NCBI RefSeq assembly: GCF_964204645.1
Contig: NC_134029.1
Coordinates: forward strand, 18,000,450 to 18,064,449
DNA from: Tubulanus polymorphus
Lineage: Eukaryota > Nemertea > Palaeonemertea > Tubulaniformes > Tubulanidae
DNA: 64,000 bases
Direction of reading: 5' to 3'
The notes beneath the pieces were generated by a model, which did not search any database, was not told the DNA's origin, and worked only from the letters and a program-made list of their open reading frames with translations. The first letter of the stretch is position 1; each line of letters opens with the position of its first letter. Shown here one piece after another: positions 51,101 through 60,100 of the stretch. A program made the position numbers and the translations under genes.

Positions 51101-54100
51101 TGACTGATGCTTGAGGGGTTGAGGAACTGTTTTTATCTAAGATACATCATGTTCAATTGAGTAAATTAGTGCTATAGTTTGAGCATTGAATTAGTACTTC
51201 CAGTCATCAACTATTGATGAGAAGTTTTAATTACGTAATCAAGCATTAATTACCCATTATTACTAATCAAGCTTCAAATCTTAATATTAGTATGTAAAAA
51301 ACTGTAGTTGACTCTAACTGTGCAGTAAACATTTTGTAATGAAAAATTTAATTCACCCACTAGAAATTGAAACTCCAATTTTGTCCAAGAAACCAGTTGT
51401 TAAATGGTGTCTATTTGATTCCCATTACCAGCACTGACCTGTGCTAATTGGTCAAAATCTCACCAGCACAAAAACAGTACCAGTTACAGAAATCCTTATA
51501 TCTTAGCTGAATTCGTATTGTATCTGCAAAAATCAGTGTCCGTGAGTTCCCCCTGAACTTTGGTTGTTTTCATGATAAACACTCACAGATCCCCACATAG
51601 TTATGTGCTAGTGCTTACTTATTTGACAAGAACAGAAATATGAAGGGATCAGTGAGCACAAACTCCATTTCGCAAGAAGAACTTATGCCTTTAATCCTGG
51701 TATCATTTGGTTGCTAGTATAAAATAAGAAACAAGCCTTCATATGATACAAGGAGAAATAGACGTCTAGATTCCCAGTATCAAATCGCTACTCATTGGTG
51801 TCAAATCTTTTAATCCAAATGAATCTTGCTAGTTAGAGGTGTCTATAGAATCATTGTTACCAGCACTGACCTGTGCTAATTAGTCAAAATCACACCAGCA
51901 CAAAATCAGTACCAGTTACAGAAAATCTATACCCATACTCCACGATAAATATCCATCACAAGACTGGTTTTAGCTAATCCTCAAAATCTATGACACTAAA
52001 TACCTCAAAGTACTCCCAGCACAGGCCTGTGCTAGTAATATATGTTAAACTACCACTAGACATGTACCAGGAAAACAAGATGAGATATTGACTGATGATT
52101 TGAGGGGTTGAGGACCTGTTTTATTTTAGAGATATCATATTAAATTGAACTTTTTTTATTATGTTCGATTGAGTAAGTTAGTGCTATAGTTTGAGCATTG
52201 AATGTGTTCTTCGGTCATCAACATTTGATGAGAATTTTTATCATGTAATCAATCATTAATAACCCATTATTATTAATCAAGCTTCAAATTTGAATATTAG
52301 AATGTAGAAATCCGTATTTGACTCCAACTGTGCATTAATCAGAGCCGTCGGAAGGGATTTTTCAGTGGCGAGGCTTATTTCTGAATGGTGGGTGTGGGCC
52401 CCTCCCCCAGAAAAATTTTGAAAATTCAATCGCCGGAGATGCGGTTTTGGGCATTTCACTGTCTCATTCACAGAAGCATGAGAAGTCGTGAGCAACGACC
52501 ATATACAGAGAACGACGAGCTGATACGCGGTACAGCGAGCTTTTGAAAAAAGCATTAAAAATATTTTTGGTTACGCAAAAAAACGGGCCGGCTTTTGCCG
52601 CCCCTGCCTCCCCTGTTCTGACGGCTCAGTTAATACATTTTGTAATGAAAAATTTAACTCACCCAATAGAAATTGAAACTCCAATTTTGTCCAAGAAACC
52701 AGTTGTAAAAAGGTGTCTATTTGATTCCCATTACCAGCACTGACCTGTGCTAATTATTCAAAATCTCACCAGCACAAAATCAGTACCAGTTACAGAAATC
52801 ATAATATCTTAGCTGAATTCATAACGTAACAGGCAATTGTGACACCTGCTGATCCCCTCAAAACAATGTGCTAGCGGTTATTTGACTAGAACAGAAATTT
52901 GAAGGGTACAGCTAGGGCAAAACTTCATTTTATAAGCGGAACTTACGTATTTGTTCTTTGTATCATGTGTTTCATCAAATCTTTGATGCAATCCTTCAAA
53001 ATATGTATCCATTATATGCGACTTGTTTTAGCTCATCCTTTAAATTTATGACATGAAATATCTCAAAAGTACTCCCAGCACAGGCCTGTGCTAGTAAACT
53101 ATGTAAAACCTATGAGCAACTATCTAAAAACATTGCTCATAGGTAAAACTACCACTAGACATGTACCAGGAATACTAGATGAGATATTGACTGATGACTT
53201 GAGGGGTTGGGGACCTGTTTTTATCTAAGAGGTATTGTGGTCAATTGAGTAAGTTAGTGCTATAGTTTGACTAAAAGTGAGCATCTCATGTCATCAACTA
53301 TCAATGACAAGTTATGTTAATTATCAAGACCTGTGCCTAATTAGAGAGCACACGCAAACCATTCACTCAATACTAAACAATGCTCAAACAAAGGGAAGTG
53401 GGTAATTTGCGGAACCAATAGCAATTCAAACGCAATCATTTGTCTTGTGCTAAAATTTGGCTCCAGCCTGGTCCAATGTTTTTGGTCGGGCCAAATTTGG
53501 CCCGGCTCAAACAGGCTCTGGCCCATTTGGCACCCATGTGAACAAATTTGGCTCGGGCCAAAAATGCTCATGCAATCTGGCTTAAAGCTTAGCTCAAATC
53601 ATAATGTATCAACCGAACTTCATTATATCCCCCTGAACTTTGGTTGTCATCAAAATAAACACCCACAGATCCCCACATATTTATGGGGTAGTGCTTAAAT
53701 CTGACAAGACCAGAAATATGAAGAAAATAGTGAGCGCAAAAATCCACATGACTCGATACATATATTCAAGCCCTTTTATTTTAACTGCTTGATTCCACTT
53801 ATAGTGTTTATAGTAAGTTTAAAACCCTCTATATACAAAATTTAAAAGATTAAAAACAAATTCAATTTTAATTCATCAAAAATTAAAATCAAAAGATGAC
53901 AAGAACAATGTTTCAGACCCTTTAGAGACTGTCATCTTGGTTTTTTAAAGGCATTGAACTCACATTTCGCTTCTTTTTATAGTATTTCCGATACATCGAG
54001 ATTGGCATCAAACAGTGTAAGAGCGGAGGCATTGATTGTAAAGTGCATAGTTTAAATATTGCGGGTAGAATCAGATCTGATGAAGACGATGTCGCCGCAA

Positions 54101-57100
54101 ATTTTTTGTTTCTCGCATCGGACGAAGAGGAAGAAACTCAGAGCGCTCCGATGGTGAAGAAAAAAGTGAAAACGGTTGGCACGAAAGAAATTCAAACTCA
54201 CGTTTTCGTCTGGGGTCTGAATGATAAGGATCAATTGGGAGGACCTAAAGGATCGAAGGTATGTCTTGCGCCATCTATGTATGGATTGCGCCATTAAAAG
54301 CCATATTTATCCTATAGTCCAGCGGTGAAATTTGTACAAAAAATCGCACGAGAATTTTCAGTAGATTATGTAGTTTTTGGATTGAAAAATTTTTTGAGTG
54401 ACCATTATCATTTAAACGCAAAGATGCTTTGTAAGAAATACTACTTGTATACTGGTGGTAAAACTATTCAATCTACCAATACTGATGGTTAAGATCACTT
54501 GTATAAAATGGACAAATCAATCTTGATCTTAAAATAGGGATTGACCCTGTTATTCATTCAATTGGTAGATTTCGTTTGATTTTATGATTTGGTGTCCCTT
54601 ACAAACCCACCACACCTGCCGTGAGCGAAACAGGGTTTTTGATTTTGAAATTAGAAATCGAAGTACAGATATAGTTGTGTGATCCGCGGACAAAATTACA
54701 GAATTTTTTGTTCAAATTGAAGGACAATATGATCTTAGCCCCTTATAGTTCTTTCCAAATCTGATGTATTGAATTTACCCACCAACATAACACAACCATC
54801 AATCACTTGCCAGTTCAGGCTGATTGATTTTAGAAAAAAATTCTGTGAATTCAACCATCTTTATCTTGTACTCAGATTTTGAAAGCTAACCCCTTTTTTA
54901 TTAGCAGCATGTATGGTGGCTTTGTAAGGGGCACAGTTAATACAAAAAAGTAAAAACAGCATTAAGCAGTTTTGTATCAGGATTGTCTGAACTGAATCAC
55001 TTATAGCTAGGTTTATTGGCTTTCTCACACGTGGGCTAGTAAGCATATACTGATAGGCATAATGATATCAATTCTGTTGCTGATTTGCTGAAGGATTTTG
55101 TGGTCCACAAAGTGATTTGTAATGCTTGAACTGGTCATTACTTCATCTATTGTATGTTTAGATTAAAACTCCAGTTTTGAATGAAACTCTATCGTCATTG
55201 AAATGCGTTCAAATTGCTGGTGGCTCAAAGAGCCTGTTCTGCGGTAAGAGAATTTTTGTTCTGTAGAATTGAGTAGGATAGGATACACAGTAAAAAAACT
55301 ATTTAGAAATTTTTTAAATGAATTTCAGTAACTCAAGATGGAAAAGTGTTTGCTTGTGGTGAGGCAACAAGTGGTAGATTAGGGCTCGGCATTGCCAGCG
55401 GTAATGTCGCAGTACCCAGACAACTGACGTCATTGAGTTCTTACGTCATCAAGAAGGTTGCTGTACATTCTGGTGGACGTCATGCTCTAGCATTGACTGT
55501 CGATGGAAAAGTCTTCTCTTGGGGTGAAGGAGACGATGGAAAACTAGGTCATTTTAGTCGAATGTGAGTGTGAAAATATGATTAAATTGTATTCAACTGA
55601 TGATGTTAGGACAAGAGCCACTGCAAAAAAGAGCAATAATTAAGGCCAAGTCAATTGTAGTTCATATTTTTTGGATTGGAGACGCTTTGATCTCAATTAC
55701 TGCAATATTGGTTTCGTAGATTGTCAAAATATTTACAGTAAGTCAGTACGTAAATGTAAAATATTTGGAGCCAAGGTGGAGACATCAGACTCTAAATGAC
55801 CACCATCATTAGACTCGGAAATAGAAATATTGATGACCTCAGCATAGTTTAAAGGATCTATTTCAACCCGTAATAGTCGTTTTAAACATTTCCCTGATTG
55901 TAGGAATTGTGATAAACCGAAGTTGATAGAAGCTTTAAGATCGAAACGAGTGCGGGATATTGCGTGTGGTAGTTCGCACAGTGCTGCTATCATATCTAAT
56001 GGTGATCTGTATACATGGGGACTTGGTGAATATGGTCGACTTGGACATGGTGATAACACTACGCAACTTCGACCTAAACAGGTATGCTCTTTAACTACAA
56101 GATGGTATTCATGTGAGTGGCTGTCGGGGATTGTGTTCTCGTTACTATCATACTTGGCAAATACCTTCAGGGCCAGTAGAAGCACTCTTAGATTGGTCCG
56201 AACATCATCGAAGCAGAATTCGATTTTTCTTACGGAATTTGGGGATTGTCCCCCCCCCCAAAAAAAATGATAGGATAGCATCCAATTGTTGCTTCCTGAA
56301 ACTTGCTCAAGTTTTACTGAATTCACTGCTCTGTCCTTTCATGATGAACTCCTCAGAAATTGGTATTAATCTGTATAGATTCTTAGAAAAATGTATGCCT
56401 TTTACAGGTCAAAACACTAGCTGGTCAGAGAGTAATACAAGTAGCTTGTGGAAGTCGAGATGCGCAAACATTAGCTCTTACTGATGAGGGCTATGTGTAC
56501 TCTTGGGGTGATGGTGATTTTGGCAAACTAGGACGCGGTGGAAGTGAAGGCTGTAATACACCTCATCTCGTTGAGCGACTATCTGGACTATCAGTTTGTC
56601 AGATTGAATGCGGAGCTCAGTTCTCTCTCGCTTTGACAAAGTCGGGACAAGTTTGGACCTGGTAGGTTTTAGCAAATCTTGTACCGATACTTAAACGTGT
56701 ACTGTATATCAATCCAAAAGTCTTATATAGTTTGAGTCTAAACACTTTATCCATGTAACATGAAGACCAGAAATACATATTATTTTCGGTGCTATATTTA
56801 TAGGGGTAAAGGTGATTATTTTAGACTCGGTCATGGAACTGATTCACACGTGCGTAAACCTCAGCTGGTGGAGGCTCTCAAAGGAAAGAAAATTGTTCAC
56901 GTAGCTGTTGGAGCACTGCATTGTTTAGCAGTCACTGATACTGGACAGGTACCATACCCGTTTATATTTTGTAATCACAATCTATCAATTGTAAAGTCAT
57001 AGATCATGATGAGTTCAAAATCAATGGTTTCTGTAGATCTTTGCCAGGAGGTGCTGAGTAGTTATATAACATTTTCATTTATTTGGCAAATATGCATATT

Positions 57101-60100
57101 TTGTAATCGCGATGATCAATTTCAAAGTTGTAGCCCATGACATGTTCTTTGTGCCAATTTCAACAGCATCGGCTTGACAAATTGGGATTAAATATTGAAA
57201 TTGTCACATTGTCGAGCATATCAGTGCACCACTTCACTGACTCAGTTTTGATTTAGAATAACTAATATCACACCACAACATTATGATGGAAGTTGGTATG
57301 ATAGACATCGCTTAATCAGGATAATTTTGGACCTGTGTAATTAATCCATACATCACCATCATTTGATTATTTACATCTTATGGTTGTGTACTTCGTGTAG
57401 GTGTTTGCTTGGGGTGATAATGACCATGGGCAACAGGGGAATGGAACTACCACCGTCAATCGTAAACCTGCTTTAGTTCACGGTTTAGAAGGATATAAAA
57501 TCACTCGAGTTGCCTGTGGTTCTTCGCACAGTATATCCTGGGCTACGACAGATCTATCTACTCCTGTTACGCATGAACCAGTACTATTCTCTTCATCCCG
57601 AGACCCTCTCGGATCATCTTTATTGGGTAAGTGTATGAAGATTGCGGCCTTGTATATGAATTATATTGTGGGCTTAGAGTTTTAAGAAAGGTAAAATATT
57701 TAACACTAGGTATCAGCTATTCAGAAATCTGGCCTGTAGCCAAAAGTTTTCAAGGGCAGTTCGTTATTCCAAAAAAGCAATTTTTCTACCAAAAAGGTAT
57801 CTTGTAGCCAAAAGGAAATATTTTTGCTGGTATTTGACAAATGATGAATTTAGAAGGCCATATTTGTAGGGTTAGTAAACTTCTTTCAAATATATTTTGC
57901 TGAACAGACAAAAGGACATTAACGGCTTCAAACAAACAAATTAACCCCACTGGCTACAGACCTATAGTTAACCTGATCTAAATTAGCCTTGATTCTTAGT
58001 TTGCAAAACCAACCCTGGGTATCTATGTTTTCTACGCCTGGTATCTGCTTTAGGAGATACAAACGTTTTCCCATTCTCATAGTGCTTTGTTTCAGCAAAA
58101 CTGAAAAAGACTAAATCGCTATTATTTAATTGTAGGGATAAATGAAACAGGTCCCGAAGAAACGTCTTCCTCATCTCCCCTGCCGAATAGTAACTCTCTG
58201 AATCTGAAATCAAATCGGCCATCATTGGCTAAGATTATTCTGTCAATGGAATCAAACAGTGCAAAACAACAGGCGTTACAACACATATTCTTGGCTTTGA
58301 AAATCAGATGTGCCAGGTAATAACAATTTATCAATACAGTTGATACCATGTTTCTTACAGAAGAAATTTTTCCTTTGTAAACATAAACTGGTTATGTATC
58401 CGTTTTAGTTTTTAAAATGAATATTTGACTGGTGGGGACTCAAAAAATGATACGGAAAGTGTCATTCTAAGAAACCTCATCATCATTGTATCATTGTAGC
58501 ACGGACTGTATAATGACATGTACCCGGTAGCAATGACTGTATGATTAATGGTATAGAATAAAGTTTTCCATGGTAAATGCTTGGGTGAGTAAGTATTAAC
58601 CAAGTGATAACATTTAAATTTGTAGGATAGCTGTTGTTTTTGCCTTAATGAAGTCAAATGGCGCAATACCTGTACCTGTGGACTACGCACCAGGCCCAGT
58701 AACACCCTCTATATCGTCACCGATAACGACACCTATTGACAGTCCTCGAGATCAGGCATCGGGCGTTGTCGATCCTAGTGAAATACATCTAGCTATGACG
58801 ATGGGTGAATCGTCAGGAACTGAGGTATGTAGAAAAATTACACTTTATTGCGATTTTAGTGATTCATCTTTTGGATTTTAAGGTCATCACTTTTAAACCA
58901 TTAGTTTAATAGATAGCTAATGCACACTTTTGAAATAAGTCCAGTCTTTGAAGTAATTGTGAATTTACGTTGTAGATGAGTTTGAGTGGACATGAGGGAA
59001 TCTGTACATTCCCAAGCATGCATGATTTAGCGAAAGCATCTCCTGCTACGAGTATAATGGCTGAGACTATCACGTCTGCTGAAGAGGTAATTATCCGTCT
59101 CAAACATGTATTCAAAGTTCATCGGGATTACCCGTTTATGAGATCCACTTAAATTTCATCATGATATCACAACGCTGATGAAACTTCAATGAAAGTCATT
59201 GTGTGAAACTGGTGGCCACTGACCTAGAAAACCTGGAAATCCTGGGGAATCAGAAAAATCTAGAAAAAAATCAAGGAAAAACTCAGGGAATTTGTACCGT
59301 CCCAAGCCTTGAGATGAGTTAACCTAGAGTAACTCGAAAGTTCAATTTGATTATATCATCACTTTATGCACCTCTCATCAGAAGCTTGAAAGATAGGATT
59401 CTGTATTTAAATCTATGGGTTAAGTTTCATAAAATCTCTCCAACAGATGTGAATCCGCAGATATCCAAACCATGGCAATCAGAGCCATCCCTTTTATTCT
59501 GGGTGGCTCTAGGTTGACTTGGTTTTGGCATCGGCTAAGAATATTCTTCATGGAAACTTTGTTCCTAATTTTGAAATTATTATGATAAATAAGTAGTATA
59601 AAGGTATTTTATAGTTCACACTATTGATTAATAGGTTACTAAAACAGCGGAAGCGGATGCGTCGTTAGCGAACAGTGATCTTGATGATTTTACTCGTAAA
59701 CTTATGGCAGACGACGCTCGCGTTCTCGTTGATTTATTGAAACTGGCAGTCGCTAATCGCACGGTGAACATCGTCGGCAAACATGTCATCTCCGATGTCT
59801 TGACCGCGATGGGTAAAACGCACGCGCAAGTCGCCGAAATGTTGTTAGAATTGTGCGTAACTGAGTTGGAAGATGTCGCCTCGGATAACGAGTCGGGACG
59901 TAGTTTAGCTCAGCCCGTAGTACAAGAAAGTCCACATCCGTACACCGATGACACCTCGCTTAATGGACATGTGAAAATACCGGGTTTGTTTCTATTCTTC
60001 CACTCTTTCTCATGGTAATATTTTCCGTTTACACACATTAGAAATAAAACCATTGTTTCTCTATCTGTTCTCTATCTGTGTGTTTAGGTGCTGAAGGTTT

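Larger units (their letters stand above)
39840..53750. repeat. Tandem satellite-like array, ~1-kb monomers with higher-order structure
   Basis: The landmark CAC(T/C)CACAGATCCC recurs at about 40589, 42067, 42480, 43469, 46142, 47123, 47867, 48861, 49842, 50586, 51580 and 53660. Intact monomers are 981-994 bases. Each contains two copies of a sub-repeat (AGCACTGACCTGTGCTAATT followed by CTCACCAGCACAAAATCAG) and one AGCACAGGCCTGTGCT palindrome. Some monomers are shortened (744 bases, lacking an internal ~240-base block; 413-base step at 42067-42480). Monomers at both edges are more diverged than the centre, as usual for satellites. No conserved ORF. Later insertions at 43813-44988, 45623-46121, 52340-52629 and ~53109-53142 interrupt it. 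Confidence 0.92.
39460..53982. other. HERC2 intron 46 (14.5 kb), almost wholly tandem repeats
   Basis: This is by far the longest intron in the window; most others are 0.1-2 kb. The array fills roughly 39840-53750. Only the first ~380 and last ~230 bases look like ordinary intron. It splits the DOC domain at a position where the protein is continuous in human HERC2. Confidence 0.9.

Noticed and set aside
39840-53750. Could the regular repeats be a CRISPR array or a repeat-protein gene?
   Set aside because: Repeat length (~1 kb), no uniform spacers, frequent stops in all frames and a eukaryotic intron context exclude both.
55733-56326. 197-codon ORF on the - strand, the longest ORF in the window
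   Set aside because: It overlaps HERC2 exon 50 in antisense and runs into introns on both sides; no recognisable protein. It is a shadow of the coding exon.
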